Below, piece after piece: positions 45,045 through 54,697 of a DNA stretch of 64,000 nt. Numbering within the stretch: position 1 is the stretch's first letter; each line of letters starts with the position of its first letter. The stretch comes from Cellvibrio sp. pealriver (GTDB lineage: Bacteria; Pseudomonadota; Gammaproteobacteria; Pseudomonadales; Cellvibrionaceae). Location of the stretch: contig NZ_KQ236688.1 in the NCBI RefSeq assembly GCF_001183545.1, positions 835,149 to 899,148 on the forward strand, given 5' to 3'. The notes beneath the pieces were generated by a model. The model saw only the letters and a list, made by a program, of their open reading frames with translations. It had not been told where the DNA came from and searched no databases. A program made the position numbers and the translations under genes.

Positions 45045-47192
45045 TTAGTGCGTGAAGTTTCGGCTGTAGTGAAATGCTCTTATTGCCGCTGAACTTATGT
45101 GGCCGCCATCATCCGCAAAGGTCACCTCAATCTGATTATTAGCTTTGAGGATTGAATAGGGCACAGGGATTTCAATTACACCAAAAAAGTTTTCCCTTCC
45201 TTTGCCTTGATGGTATTGATCATAGCCTCGATAATCTTTTGGCACAGTTACTTCGGTGCCATTAATGGTCACTTTAGGCTGCAAAGATTTTCCGTGATCC
45301 CTACCTATACCCAAGCGTAATGTAGCCTCTCCAAATGCTGCTGGAGTGATGCCACTTATCGCAAAGTTAAGGGGACTATTGGTTTTAATTGCTTGCAAAT
45401 AATTTGTTGCATATGTTTTCTGTTCAACTTTAGTTTGATCGATTACTACTGCACTTTCATAGTGCATAGTAATGATCATAGTGCCGTTAGCTCCAACGCT
45501 TAGTGCACTCGGAAACTTGTCGCTAACCGTTTCGCTTAAGACTGGCACGTTTTGGCTATCCAGATGAAAGTGTTTAATCGTCGCATGGGTAAACGCAGGA
45601 TTATTTAACGAATAATCATTCAACGTGAATTCTTGGGCGTTAAATTCCAAATTGTTAATAATGAGATGCACTTGCTGATTGTCGGCATATGCATTGACGA
45701 CCAGATCAGGATCGCTGGAGGAAATATCAATACGTGTTCCTTTTACGTCTGACCACAGTTGATAAAACTTGATCATATCGGTGAAAACCCATTCGTCACC
45801 GGTTTCGCCGGGTGCTTCTTTGCGTTGGCGCATGAGGCGATCATTGTAGGGGATGCCATTAAGGCGACCCCATTCCGCTTTGATGGGAATAAATGGAATT
45901 GTTTTGGCGATATGTTCAGGGCGTTCTATAAAGCTCATCAATAGACCATTGAGTGCAATTAAGCGTAATCCGTCGCGCTGCGGGGTCCAGGGATCAGAAA
46001 ACATTGTATGAACACTGGCGCCATATTCGGATATCACCAAGGGCTTGATCTTGCCAAATTTAATTGTGTCATATTGCTCGAGCAGATCGAGGGTTGCCTC
46101 GACGTTGCTGCCGCGACGATATTTCTCGCGATTATTGTGCGCAGGGAAGTCATAGAGATGGATGGAGTAAAAATCCATATTGGCGCCGGCCATATCAATA
46201 AAAACCTTGTCGCGGTTGAGCCACTGCTGGAAATTATTTTTGTCGTAATCGGGAAAGGCCACTGTGTAGCCGCCAATTAATACATCGCTGTTGGTTTTGC
46301 GAATTTCTGCTGCCACTGTGTTATGAAATTGAAATACTTTTTCGACTGGCACTGGTGATGCGCTGGCATCTACTAGGTCATAAAGAGGTTCATTCATGAC
46401 CTCAACATAAAGCGGCTTAGGTTGGCCATATAAATCGCCTGCACCTTTATTAAAGTATTCCGCTAGATACTGCCCCATGTAGTGGCCAGTGGCGGTTCCA
46501 AAAGGTTCACTTGGGGTATCGGTTTGTGAGAGTGCCCAGCCTTTGCGGGTGAGTTTACCATCGGGCCAGAAGGGGTGTTGCTGTGCACCTATAATCATAT
46601 CTGTTAAACGGTTTTCAAACTGACGAATTTTGGCGCTGTTGGCATTGTTGCTATACACCCAGCGTGCGTCGCCACCTTTGGTTTGCGCGTGACTCTCGCT
46701 GATAAAACCCGGGCGAGCGGGGTCTTGATTGAGTTCACCGAGTTGCCAGGTGATGCCGCCGGTATCGCGGCCGAAATACACATCATACCCTTCCATGACC
46801 TCGGTAATCAGATCAGGTGAGGCGTTGGGGGCCCCCAAGCTTTGGGCGTTTGAGCCAAACCAGTCGGCTTCGGTGTTGGACGAGTGAATGGTGATAAATT
46901 TGCGCCGGTCAAAACTGTCGATATCGCCAACAATATGTTTGATGTCTCTATTAAAACTGATTTTCGGCCTGCTGTCAGCTGATGCGGCAGAGCTGTTCAG
47001 TGTGCTCGATATGCTGGTGTTGCTACTTGCGACTGAACTGCTAACGGCTATGGACGATTGTATGGAGCTGACACTTGCTTTGCTTGAAGCTGGGGGGCTT
47101 GATGTTCCGCCACCGCCACCGCCACCGCCACCGCCACAGCCGCTTAAAATAAGGGTATAGGTTGCAATGCTAATTAGTTGAGTGAGTTTCAT
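45045..47192 (-). CDS. GH86 beta-agarase/porphyranase, lipoprotein
   Basis: Endo-acting galactanase of 715 residues. The ATG at 47192 has AGGTGG four bases upstream; the GTG two codons earlier is too close to that site. Lipobox LSGC is followed directly by ten glycines and a long Ser-rich linker (to about residue 72), which should hold the enzyme away from the membrane. The catalytic barrel starts at DRRKFITIHSS, has EVMNEPLYDL with the likely acid/base Glu, and VISEYGASVHT with the likely nucleophile Glu. C-terminal beta domains follow (about 480-715). Family members cut agarose or porphyran; both substrates are available in this locus. The divergent neighbour is the sugar porter at 47483. 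Confidence 0.9.
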   Translation of the reverse strand: MKLTQLISIATYTLILSGCGGGGGGGGGGTSSPPASSKASVSSIQSSIAVSSSVASSNTSISSTLNSSAASADSRPKISFNRDIKHIVGDIDSFDRRKFITIHSSNTEADWFGSNAQSLGAPNASPDLITEVMEGYDVYFGRDTGGITWQLGELNQDPARPGFISESHAQTKGGDARWVYSNNANSAKIRQFENRLTDMIIGAQQHPFWPDGKLTRKGWALSQTDTPSEPFGTATGHYMGQYLAEYFNKGAGDLYGQPKPLYVEVMNEPLYDLVDASASPVPVEKVFQFHNTVAAEIRKTNSDVLIGGYTVAFPDYDKNNFQQWLNRDKVFIDMAGANMDFYSIHLYDFPAHNNREKYRRGSNVEATLDLLEQYDTIKFGKIKPLVISEYGASVHTMFSDPWTPQRDGLRLIALNGLLMSFIERPEHIAKTIPFIPIKAEWGRLNGIPYNDRLMRQRKEAPGETGDEWVFTDMIKFYQLWSDVKGTRIDISSSDPDLVVNAYADNQQVHLIINNLEFNAQEFTLNDYSLNNPAFTHATIKHFHLDSQNVPVLSETVSDKFPSALSVGANGTMIITMHYESAVVIDQTKVEQKTYATNYLQAIKTNSPLNFAISGITPAAFGEATLRLGIGRDHGKSLQPKVTINGTEVTVPKDYRGYDQYHQGKGRENFFGVIEIPVPYSILKANNQIEVTFADDGGHISSAAIRAFHYSRNFTH

Positions 47193-47280
47193 ATCCACCT
47201 ACAATGATTATGTTTATTTGACTAACTGATTGGCTGTATTGCAAAGATTAACAGGTGAGTTCTTTAATGTATATATTTAA

Positions 47281-47290
47281 TTGTTAACAA
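47281..47290 (+). promoter_or_regulatory. Partial copy of the shared operator between GH86 and MFS genes
   Basis: ATTGTTAACAAA at 47279-47290 fits the 12-base palindromic core at 11 of 12, but the downstream TTTACAA part is absent. It lies in the 290-base divergent region and could act on either gene. Confidence 0.4.
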
Positions 47291-47482
47291 AAATGGCGCA
47301 TGTTACACTTAAGTCATGGTTTCTATCGAAGCGGTGTGTGTTCTGCAGATCTGTCCGGATGCACCAGAATAATTGAAGTCGTTCTATTGGAGGGCGGCGA
47401 TAGCCTTGCGGTAGGTTGATTTAGTCGGTGTTTATGGGCTGGGCGATCAGTTCAAATAATAACTATTGAGTGGTAATTAGAT

Positions 47483-49060
47483 ATGCAGAGAGCAAATAGA
47501 AACGCATTTTTCTTTTCCTTTATTGTGGCTCTGGGTGGATTTGTATTTGGCCTGGATATAGCGCTGATTTCCGGCACCATTAAATACATTATTGCTGAAT
47601 TTAATTTAACCGCTTTTCAAGTGGGTGCCATTGTTGGTGGTTCTACGGGGCTTGGGTCAATTGTTGCGCTTCTTTGTGCGGGTTATTTTTGTGAGCGATT
47701 TGGGCGTAAAAATACCCTGTTGTTCATTGCTGCATTGTATTTAATCTCTGCGTTGTGGTCGGCATTTGCTGTTAGTTTTGAGACGCTTTTTGCTGCGCGC
47801 TTTTTGGGTGGTTTAGCCTTTGCCTCGCTTACGCTTGCGTCAATGTACATTGGTGAAATTGCTCCGCCAGACTTGCGCGGTAAATTGGTGGGCCTGAATC
47901 AAATGAATATTGTGGTGGGGATTTTTATTGCGCAGCTATTAAATTTCTACATAGTGACCGTAATTAGTTCGCAACCGGCTTGGGCAAATTGGATTGGTTT
48001 GACCGAGCTGACCAGTTGGCGTTGGATGTTAGGGTTGGAGATTTTACCTGCGCTGGTTTGGTTTTTATTGCTCTTTTTGATTCCGGAGAGCCCGCGTTGG
48101 CTGGTGATGAATGGTAAGAAGCATAAGGCGGAAGCGGTAATTGTCAAAATTGCACCCGCTGACATGGTTGCCCAGCAATTTAATCAGATTTGTGACAACT
48201 TAAAAGGTGCTGAGCATTCGCTGAGTATAAGTGAGCAGTTGGGTTTGTTGTTTAAATCCAGGTTGCGTATCGCGCTTTTTATTGGTGCTGGTGCGGCCAT
48301 GCTGCAATCTTTATGCGGTATGAATGCTGTTTTAGGTTATATGCCATTTATTTTTTCGCAGGTGGGCGGTGGCGATGCAAGCGCCTTTCAGCAAACCGTG
48401 TGGGTTGGTGCTATAGGCTTATTTTTTACCTTCCTGGCGCTGGTGATGATTGATCGCATGGGGCGCCGTCCTATTTTGCTCTGGGGTTCCGTCTGGGCTG
48501 CTTTGAGCATGGGTGTGGTGACTTATTGTTTTGCGGGGGCGACTTATATGTTGAGCGCAGAATCTGTCGCAGCCTTCGCTGATCGGATTGATACGTCACT
48601 ATTGGCCCCTATGTTTGGGGTTGAGTACGCCAGTGATCTGGAATTTAAACGGGCATTGGTGACTCATTTGGGATCGACAGCGCTGGGTTCACTGCAGGTT
48701 GATTTGCTCAATATGGCTGCGCATATGCAGGGCGTGCTGGTGTTTATTGGATTAATTAGTTTTGTGGCGGCATTTAACTTTTCCCTGGGACCTGTCATGT
48801 GGATTTTGTTTTCCGAAATATTTCCTACGCGCATCAGGGGGGTTGCCATTCCTGCTTGCGCGCTGGTCTGTACACTCTTTGGTGGCGTGTTGGTGCCTAC
48901 ATTGTTCCCGTGGCAGATAGAGGTTCAGGGTGTTGCGGTCACATTTTTGATTTATACCTGCTTTTGCGTGTTGGGTGCTATTTTTGTTCTAAAAATGGTG
49001 CCGGAAACCAAAGGGAAAAGTTTGGAGGAAATCGAGAGTCAACTTGTCGCCGTCAAATAA
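47483..49060 (+). CDS. Sugar porter of the major facilitator superfamily
   Basis: Inner-membrane sugar:proton symporter-type protein of 525 residues with about twelve helices. Family signatures are RFGRKNTLL after helix 2, PESPRWLVM before the central loop, DRMGRRPILL after helix 8 and PETKGKSLEEIE at the C-terminal end. The stretch around residues 370-420, between two helices, is longer than usual. It lies just before the anhydrogalactose operon and divergent from GH86, so galactose, anhydrogalactose or a disaccharide are likely cargo. Confidence 0.88.
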   Translation: MQRANRNAFFFSFIVALGGFVFGLDIALISGTIKYIIAEFNLTAFQVGAIVGGSTGLGSIVALLCAGYFCERFGRKNTLLFIAALYLISALWSAFAVSFETLFAARFLGGLAFASLTLASMYIGEIAPPDLRGKLVGLNQMNIVVGIFIAQLLNFYIVTVISSQPAWANWIGLTELTSWRWMLGLEILPALVWFLLLFLIPESPRWLVMNGKKHKAEAVIVKIAPADMVAQQFNQICDNLKGAEHSLSISEQLGLLFKSRLRIALFIGAGAAMLQSLCGMNAVLGYMPFIFSQVGGGDASAFQQTVWVGAIGLFFTFLALVMIDRMGRRPILLWGSVWAALSMGVVTYCFAGATYMLSAESVAAFADRIDTSLLAPMFGVEYASDLEFKRALVTHLGSTALGSLQVDLLNMAAHMQGVLVFIGLISFVAAFNFSLGPVMWILFSEIFPTRIRGVAIPACALVCTLFGGVLVPTLFPWQIEVQGVAVTFLIYTCFCVLGAIFVLKMVPETKGKSLEEIESQLVAVK

Positions 49061-49264
49061 AACCCTAATTGTTGACCGCCGCTGCTTTATCTCTTCTGTT
49101 TCATCTCTTATCGCTCGCCAGATGTAGGCAAAAAGTGCCGCCATCTGGCTGTATTGGCAAGTATTACCTCGCACTTTAGTGGTTTTCTATCGTTATTGCA
49201 TTTCCGTATCCTCCTTTTGAAATTATCAGACTTTTCTTCTTTACAAGTGTTTGTCCTGAGTGTA

Positions 49265-49282
49265 GATTGTTAACAATAAACA
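49265..49282 (+). promoter_or_regulatory. Candidate operator of the shared motif, upstream of the anhydrogalactose operon
   Basis: ATTGTTAACAATAAACAA, 16 of 18 to consensus, with a perfect 12-base palindrome ATTGTTAACAAT. It lies 20-37 bases before the chosen start of the first gene, so it would sit over the promoter or just after it. Confidence 0.6.
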
Positions 49283-49301
49283 AATGCATCGGGATAGATC
49301 T

Positions 49302-50441
49302 ATGCTAAATACAATTTCTTGCGTGAGTCATAATGAGCTCTCTGCAACACACATCAAAGCCGTCAAAGTTGAATACTACCAAGTGCCATTAGCCGAGGTG
49401 TTATCCGATGCAAAACACGGCGACCACACCTGTTTTGAATTGTTGGTGTGTCGTATCTATTGCCAGGATGGCACTGAAGGTGTTGGTTACACCTATACCG
49501 GAGGTAAGGGGGGACGAGCTATTTATTCACTTTTGGATGATGAACTCAAACCAATACTGATTGGCCGCAATGCATCGGATATTCATGCAATTTGGGAAGA
49601 TTTAGGCTGGCACCTGCACTATGTGGGGCGCGGTGGTTTGGTTAGTTTTGCTATTTCTGCGGTCGATATCGCCCTGTGGGATATTCGTTGCAAGCGCCTG
49701 AATTTGCCGTTGTGGAAATTGGCGGGTGCCGCTAGTAATAAAACCCGCTGTTATGCGGGCGGTATTGATTTGAATTTCACCGAACAGAAACTATTGAAGA
49801 ATATTGATAGTTATTTGAATCGCGGTTTTAACGCGGTAAAAATTAAAGTCGGTAAAGATAACTACAAAGAAGATGTTGCTCGCGTTGCTGCAGTGCGTGA
49901 GTTAATTGGTAAACACACCACCTTTATGGTTGATGCCAATTATTCAATGACCGTTGAAAAAGCTATCCGTTTTGGCCGGGCGATAGAGCAATACGATATC
50001 ACCTGGTTTGAAGAGCCAACCATTCCCGATGATTATGCCGGTTATGCACGTATTGCGGACAGCATTAATATTTCATTGGCGATGGGTGAAAACCTTCATA
50101 CTGTTCATGAATTTACCTACGCAATTGCACAGGCAAAATTAGGTTTTTTGCAGCCCGATGCTTCCAATATTGGTGGTATTACTGGCTGGTTGAAAGTTGC
50201 TGAATTGGCCTATGCCCATAACCTCCCTGTATGTAGTCACGGCATGCATGAGTTGCATGTTTCTCTCGTTGCTAGTCAGCCGCACGCAGGTTACCTCGAA
50301 GTTCACTCCTTCCCTATTGATGCCTATACCACTCGCCCAATCGTTATCGAGAGTGGTTTGGCTGTCGCATCAGATGAGCCGGGAACCGGTGTGACATTCG
50401 ATGAAAAATTATTACGTCCACATTTAATCAAACAATCCTGA
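49302..50441 (+). CDS. 3,6-anhydro-L-galactonate cycloisomerase (enolase superfamily)
   Basis: Second step of anhydrogalactose breakdown: opens 3,6-anhydro-L-galactonate to 2-keto-3-deoxy-L-galactonate. About 379 residues in the mandelate racemase/muconate lactonising group. The K-x-K pair is in AVKIKVGKD, metal ligands in [19 protein letters not shown] and AMGENLHT, and the C-terminal [11 protein letters not shown] carries the catalytic histidine region. An ATG at 49284 is in frame but overlaps the operator site; the ATG at 49302 is preferred. It leads an operon with Zn-dehydrogenase, SDR and aldehyde dehydrogenase, the set known from agar-degrading bacteria. The cycloisomerase call rests on family plus this context. 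Confidence 0.82.
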   Translation: MLNTISCVSHNELSATHIKAVKVEYYQVPLAEVLSDAKHGDHTCFELLVCRIYCQDGTEGVGYTYTGGKGGRAIYSLLDDELKPILIGRNASDIHAIWEDLGWHLHYVGRGGLVSFAISAVDIALWDIRCKRLNLPLWKLAGAASNKTRCYAGGIDLNFTEQKLLKNIDSYLNRGFNAVKIKVGKDNYKEDVARVAAVRELIGKHTTFMVDANYSMTVEKAIRFGRAIEQYDITWFEEPTIPDDYAGYARIADSINISLAMGENLHTVHEFTYAIAQAKLGFLQPDASNIGGITGWLKVAELAYAHNLPVCSHGMHELHVSLVASQPHAGYLEVHSFPIDAYTTRPIVIESGLAVASDEPGTGVTFDEKLLRPHLIKQS

Positions 50442-50454
50442 GGGGATCGAAATT

Positions 50455-51474
50455 ATGTTAGCTGCTCAATATGTTGGTAATAAAGGCTTTCAGGTTGTTG
50501 AAGGTCAAATGGTTACTCCTGCTGCGGATGAAGTGCGTTTGCAAGTAGGGTTTGTTGGTATCTGTGGAACGGATATGCACATTTATCACGGTGTTATGGA
50601 TCAGCGCGTTGCACCGCCGCAAATTATTGGCCATGAAATGTCGGGCACCATTGTTGAGATGGGGGCAAATGTAAAAGGTTTTGCCATTGGTGATCGCGTT
50701 GTTGTGCGTCCACTCGATTATTGTGGCGAGTGTCCTGCTTGTACTGCAGGTCACAGCCATGTGTGCCACAAATTAAAATTTATGGGTATCGATAGCCCAG
50801 GCGCTTTCCAAAATTCATGGACTGTAAAAGCGCGCACTTTGCACAAACTGCCTGACAATATCGATCTAAAACAAGGCGCATTGATTGAGCCACTTTCTGT
50901 AGCGGTGCACGATATTTCCCGTGCGCGCTTAAAGGATGGTGAAAAAGCGGTGGTTATTGGTGGCGGCCCCATTGGTCAGCTAGTTGCGCTGGTGGCAAAA
51001 AGTGTTGGCGCTGACGTCATGATTTCGGAAGTGAATCAGGTGCGCAATGAATTTGCCCAGAAGAATGGTATTAAAACCGTTAATCCACTTGAACAAGATT
51101 TGGATGCAGCGGTTAAGGAATGGACTAACGGCAAGGGCGCAGATGTTGTGTTCGAAGTGTCTGGCGTGAAAGCGGCGATAGAAGCTATGACCAAGATTGC
51201 CTCAGTGCGCGGCCGTATTTGTATGGTGGCGATTCACTCGCAAAAGCCTGAAGTGGATCTGTTCCAATTCTTCTGGAAAGAACTTGAATTAGTGGGCGCG
51301 CGCGTTTATGAAGCGGCTGACTTTGATATGGCCATTGAGTTGGTTGCATCCGGTAAAGTAAAGCTGGAGCCATTCATTAGTTCGGTATCTAGCCTGAACA
51401 ACATTGGCAGCGCTTTTGCAAGCATGGATAATAATCCTGCTGGTATGAAAGCCCTTGTGTCTTGCGCGGAGTAA
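50455..51474 (+). CDS. Zinc-dependent sugar-acid dehydrogenase, probably C5 oxidation of 2-keto-3-deoxy-L-galactonate
   Basis: Medium-chain dehydrogenase of 339 residues. Catalytic zinc blocks GICGTDMHIYHG and GHEMSGTIV, structural zinc loop CGECPACTAGHSHVC, and NAD motif IGGGPIGQLV. It resembles L-galactonate 5-dehydrogenase and threonine dehydrogenase-type enzymes. Thirteen bases after the cycloisomerase, with GAGGGGAT upstream of the ATG. In the described anhydrogalactose route, the C5 hydroxyl is oxidised and then reduced with the other stereochemistry to turn the L-galacto acid into KDG. This enzyme fits the oxidation and the SDR that follows fits the reduction. Confidence 0.8.
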   Translation: MLAAQYVGNKGFQVVEGQMVTPAADEVRLQVGFVGICGTDMHIYHGVMDQRVAPPQIIGHEMSGTIVEMGANVKGFAIGDRVVVRPLDYCGECPACTAGHSHVCHKLKFMGIDSPGAFQNSWTVKARTLHKLPDNIDLKQGALIEPLSVAVHDISRARLKDGEKAVVIGGGPIGQLVALVAKSVGADVMISEVNQVRNEFAQKNGIKTVNPLEQDLDAAVKEWTNGKGADVVFEVSGVKAAIEAMTKIASVRGRICMVAIHSQKPEVDLFQFFWKELELVGARVYEAADFDMAIELVASGKVKLEPFISSVSSLNNIGSAFASMDNNPAGMKALVSCAE

Positions 51475-51482
51475 TCACGGTT

Positions 51483-52247
51483 ATGTTGGAACAATTTAGC
51501 TTAAACGGTAAGGTCGCGTTGGTTACTGGTTGCAAGCGCGGCATTGGTAAAGCAATGGCTGTGGCTCTGGCAGAGGCAGGGGCAGATATTATTGGTGTAT
51601 CTGCATCGCTGGAGTTGCAAGGCTCAGAGATTGAAAAAGCGGTAACGGCTACCGGGAAAAAATTCAGCGCTTATCAATGTGATTTTGGTAATCGCGACAG
51701 TCTTTATGCGTTTATCGAAAAAGTAAAAGCAGAGCATCCGGTGATTGATATTCTGGTCAATAATGCCGGTACAATTTTGCGCGCCCCTGCCGCTGAACAC
51801 AGCGATGAGTATTGGGATCAGGTGATCAATGTGAACCTGAATTCACAATTTATTTTGAGCCGTGAAATTGGCAAAACCATGCTTGCGCGCAAAAGCGGGA
51901 AAATTATTTTCACCGCGTCATTGTTAACTTATCAAGGTGGCGTGACTGTGCCTGGCTATGCCGCGAGTAAAGGTGCTTTAGGTCAGTTGGTGATGGCGCT
52001 GTCGAATGAGTGGGCATCACAGGGTATTAATGTGAATGCCATTGCGCCCGGTTATATCTCTACCGATAACACTGAAGCTTTGCGCAATGACAAAGATCGT
52101 TCTGCGTCTATTCTTAGTCGTATTCCGCAAGGCCGCTGGGGCACGCCGGAAGACTTTAAAGGCCCGGTTGTCTTTTTGGCATCAAGTGCCTCTAACTATA
52201 TGAACGGCAGCACCGTGTTGGTTGACGGCGGCTGGATGGGGAGATAA
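51483..52247 (+). CDS. Short-chain dehydrogenase (KduD-like), probably 2,5-diketo-3-deoxy acid reductase giving KDG
   Basis: SDR of 254 residues from the ATG at 51483 (the open frame reaches 51462 at a TTG without a ribosome site). Cofactor motif [16 protein letters not shown] strand, catalytic Ser in TASLL and YAASK for Tyr and Lys, then [10 protein letters not shown]. It resembles KduD and gluconate 5-dehydrogenase types that reduce a 5-keto-3-deoxy acid. Eight bases after the Zn-dehydrogenase and five before the aldehyde dehydrogenase, so tightly co-expressed. It would close the C5 inversion and hand KDG to KdgK at 42943. Confidence 0.82.
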   Translation: MLEQFSLNGKVALVTGCKRGIGKAMAVALAEAGADIIGVSASLELQGSEIEKAVTATGKKFSAYQCDFGNRDSLYAFIEKVKAEHPVIDILVNNAGTILRAPAAEHSDEYWDQVINVNLNSQFILSREIGKTMLARKSGKIIFTASLLTYQGGVTVPGYAASKGALGQLVMALSNEWASQGINVNAIAPGYISTDNTEALRNDKDRSASILSRIPQGRWGTPEDFKGPVVFLASSASNYMNGSTVLVDGGWMGR

Positions 52248-52252
52248 GCACC

Positions 52253-53698
52253 ATGAAAAATGATCTCAATTTTATTAATGGTCAATATGTGCCATCAAAA
52301 GCTGCTGGGCATATTGCTGTTTACAGCCCAAGTACGGGTGCTGAAATTGGCCGCATCCCGGAAGGATGTAAAGAGGATGCGCAGGATGCATTAGAGGCAG
52401 CACAGGCAGCACAAAAGTCCTGGGCTGCCCTCACAGCGCGTGCGCGTGCAACATTGCTGCGTAAATTCGCTGAGGCCATTCGCAATGAAACTGAATTACT
52501 TGCCACTATGTTGGTGCAAGAGCAGGGTAAGTTGCTCGATGTGGCGCGAGGTGAAGTGACTGCAACTGCTACGTTTATTGAATACGCCTGCGACAATGCA
52601 CTCACTATTGAAGGTGATATTTTGCCTTCCGATAAACCCAATGAAAAAATTTATATCCATAAAGTGCCGCGCGGTGTTGTCGTGGCGATCACTGCTTGGA
52701 ACTTTCCGCTGGCCTTGGCTGGCCGTAAAATTGGCCCGGCATTAATAACAGGCAACACTATTGTTATTAAACCGACTCAGGAAACCCCATTAACCACTCT
52801 GGAATTGGGTCGTATTGCCAATGATGTGGGCATTCCGGCGGGCGTGTTAAATATAGTGAATGGATCTGGTTCGGTGGTAGGGCAGCATTTGTGTGAAAGT
52901 CCGATCACTCGTTTAATCACCATGACCGGAAGTACCCGAGCTGGCCAAATTATTTATAAGGCCAGTGCGCAGCATCTAACCCCTGTCATGTTGGAGTTGG
53001 GCGGAAAAGCCCCTTTTATTGTGATGGAAGATGCGGATTTGGAATTGGCGTCTGAAGAGGCACTTTGGACGCGTTTTGCCAACTGCGGGCAAGTTTGCAC
53101 CTGTGCTGAGCGCTTGTATGTGCATGAGAAGGTGTACGATGAGTTTGTTGCCAAGTTTGTACCCAAAGTGAAGGCATTGGTAGTGGGCGATCCTATGAAC
53201 CCTGCAACGCAAATGGGCCCCAAGGTTAATCGCCGTGAAGTCGAGCAAATTGATGGTTTGGTCAAACGAGGTTTGGCGCAGGGGGCGGAATTAGCTTGTG
53301 GCGGTAAACCCGCGGTAGTGCCTGGTTTTGAACAGGGCAATTGGTACGAGCCTACGGTTCTGGTCAATGTGAAACAAGATAATGTTTTAGTTCATGAAGA
53401 AACGTTTGGCCCTATATTACCAATCGTGAAAATTAGCAGTATCGATGAGGCCATCGCTTATACCAATGACAGTGAATACGGTCTGTCGGCCTATTTATTT
53501 ACTCAGAGCCTGAACTACATTCATCGTTCTATCGCAGAAATGGAAGTAGGTGAGGTCTATGTCAATCGTGGTATTGGCGAGCAGCATCAAGGTTTCCATA
53601 ATGGCTGGAAGATGAGCGGCGCTGGCGGTGAAGATGGCAAGTACGGTTTGGAGCAATATTTGGAAAAGAAAACTGTTTATTTAAGTGAGAAATACTAG
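52253..53698 (+). CDS. 3,6-anhydro-L-galactose dehydrogenase (aldehyde dehydrogenase family)
   Basis: First intracellular step: oxidises 3,6-anhydro-L-galactose to 3,6-anhydro-L-galactonate with NAD(P). 481 residues. Blocks seen: TAWNFPLAL, cofactor GSTRAGQ, general-base Glu in LELGGKAPF and catalytic Cys in [12 protein letters not shown]. Closest in style to the lactaldehyde/succinate-semialdehyde group (AldA/GabD) from which known anhydrogalactose dehydrogenases come. It is last in the operon although its reaction comes first. The specific substrate is inferred from the neighbours. Confidence 0.83.
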   Translation: MKNDLNFINGQYVPSKAAGHIAVYSPSTGAEIGRIPEGCKEDAQDALEAAQAAQKSWAALTARARATLLRKFAEAIRNETELLATMLVQEQGKLLDVARGEVTATATFIEYACDNALTIEGDILPSDKPNEKIYIHKVPRGVVVAITAWNFPLALAGRKIGPALITGNTIVIKPTQETPLTTLELGRIANDVGIPAGVLNIVNGSGSVVGQHLCESPITRLITMTGSTRAGQIIYKASAQHLTPVMLELGGKAPFIVMEDADLELASEEALWTRFANCGQVCTCAERLYVHEKVYDEFVAKFVPKVKALVVGDPMNPATQMGPKVNRREVEQIDGLVKRGLAQGAELACGGKPAVVPGFEQGNWYEPTVLVNVKQDNVLVHEETFGPILPIVKISSIDEAIAYTNDSEYGLSAYLFTQSLNYIHRSIAEMEVGEVYVNRGIGEQHQGFHNGWKMSGAGGEDGKYGLEQYLEKKTVYLSEKY

Positions 53699-53808
53699 TC
53701 GTTAATCTGCCGTTTTATAATGGGCGGGCTCAATGGGTAGGTGTGCTTTTTGGAAACAAATAGTCGCATCTACCCATTGTCATATGCAGGGATTATTGTC
53801 TAATGTCT

Positions 53809-53852
53809 GCAAATAGCTTAGCCTTATATTATTCTCCAATAAGGCTATTTGC
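53809..53852 (+). promoter_or_regulatory. Imperfect inverted repeat upstream of the GntR gene
   Basis: GCAAATAG at 53809 pairs with CTATTTGC at 53845-53852, and GCCTTAT with AATAAGGC inside it, offset by a four-base bulge. It ends 18 bases before the start at 53871. It could be an autoregulatory operator or a leader hairpin. Confidence 0.4.
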
Positions 53853-53870
53853 GAAAAGGTCATCCAGATC

Positions 53871-54479
53871 ATGAAAGAAACAAAAAAAATCATTCCGGTT
53901 AGGGATCAAATTGCAGAACAAATTCGTTCGGATATTATTTCGGGTGAAATGGCTCCGAATGCTAAGCTCAATGAAGTTGCGTTGGCTGAGCGCTTTGGTG
54001 TGTCCCGTGGTCCGGTGCGCGATGTGTTGTTACAGTTGACTAAAGAGGGGCTGTTGGTAGCGAAAAACAATTGTGGTGTGTCCGTCAATGGTTTGCTGTC
54101 ACCTGAACTGCAAGAGTTAATGATAGATATACGTACCCGAATTGAACTGTATGCAGTGAAAAGCCTGAAAGGTAAGTTAACAGAGGAGGATTTTGATGCG
54201 CTAGATGGCATTCTAGACCGTTTGCAAGACGCCTTTGATCGTGAAGACTATCCAGAAGTGACCAAAGCCGATATGGACTTCCATCGCTATTTAGTTATGA
54301 AGGCCGGGGGGGAGGAGTTGGTAAACTTATGGCAGCCAATTATTTTGCGGATGCGTATGAATTATAAACGTATCAGTAAGCCAGTTGATTGTGTAGATGA
54401 GCACAGGGCTATTAGCGATGCTTTGCGCAGCGATAATATTCGTGAGGCCACTGCTGCGCTTAAAGCGAATATTCGCTAA
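53871..54479 (+). CDS. GntR-family regulator with FCD domain
   Basis: Regulator of 202 residues. Winged helix near residues 10-72 (AEQIRSDIISGEMAPNAKL split by its turn, then LAERFGVSRGPVRDVLLQL). FCD ligand domain about 85-200 with acidic and histidine metal sites such as DMDFHRYLV and DEHRAISDAL. It is a little short for the group; the family helix that usually closes the C-terminus is clipped after LKANIR. It lies 172 bases after the aldehyde dehydrogenase in the same direction. It is a fair candidate for the regulator of the shared motif, since GntR/FCD proteins often bind TTGT-ACAA palindromes. A sugar acid from the pathway would be the inducer (inference). Confidence 0.88.
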   Translation: MKETKKIIPVRDQIAEQIRSDIISGEMAPNAKLNEVALAERFGVSRGPVRDVLLQLTKEGLLVAKNNCGVSVNGLLSPELQELMIDIRTRIELYAVKSLKGKLTEEDFDALDGILDRLQDAFDREDYPEVTKADMDFHRYLVMKAGGEELVNLWQPIILRMRMNYKRISKPVDCVDEHRAISDALRSDNIREATAALKANIR

Positions 54480-54506
54480 GTTAAATTGGCTAATAAATTA
54501 AAAACT

Positions 54507-54568
54507 ACCTGAGCTTAGATTGCGTTTTACCTGTTAATGCAGGTGGCAATTAGAGTTCAGGTTTTTTT
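54507..54568 (+). terminator. Terminator after the GntR gene
   Basis: Arms ACCTGAGCTTAGATTGC and GCAATTAGAGTTCAGGT pair with few mismatches and run into a T tract. Confidence 0.8.
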
Positions 54569-54610
54569 ACTTAAGTGTTTAGTTGAATATTACCGATGAC
54601 CGCTGGTCAT

Positions 54611-54673
54611 AAAACGCCAGACTCACAACTTGCTCAAGTTCGATTATTGAGTCAGTCGTGGGTCTGGCGTTTT
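54611..54673. terminator. Terminator of the minus-strand GH50
   Basis: Arms AAAACGCCAGACTCAC and GTGGGTCTGGCGTTTT (one mismatch) around a 31-base loop, with T runs on both strands. Confidence 0.75.
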
Positions 54674-54697
54674 TATTTCCGTAAGGATTTCCAGTAA

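Noticed and set aside
46888..47160. Plus-strand open frame opposite GH86 with a poly-proline end
   Set aside because: It is the shadow of the poly-glycine and serine linker codons of GH86; no ribosome site or family features.
49117..49149. GCCAGATG / CATCTGGC inverted repeat as terminator of the sugar porter
   Set aside because: Arms are separated by 17 bases and there is no T run, so termination is not supported.
53731..53779. CAATGGGTAG / CTACCCATTG arms after the aldehyde dehydrogenase as a terminator
   Set aside because: Loop of about 29 bases and no T run; may only be a weak hairpin.
54480..54516. Broken C-terminus of the GntR regulator by an in-frame stop
   Set aside because: About ten more in-frame codons follow the stop, but the FCD domain is essentially complete and a terminator comes soon after; no firm sign of a mutation.
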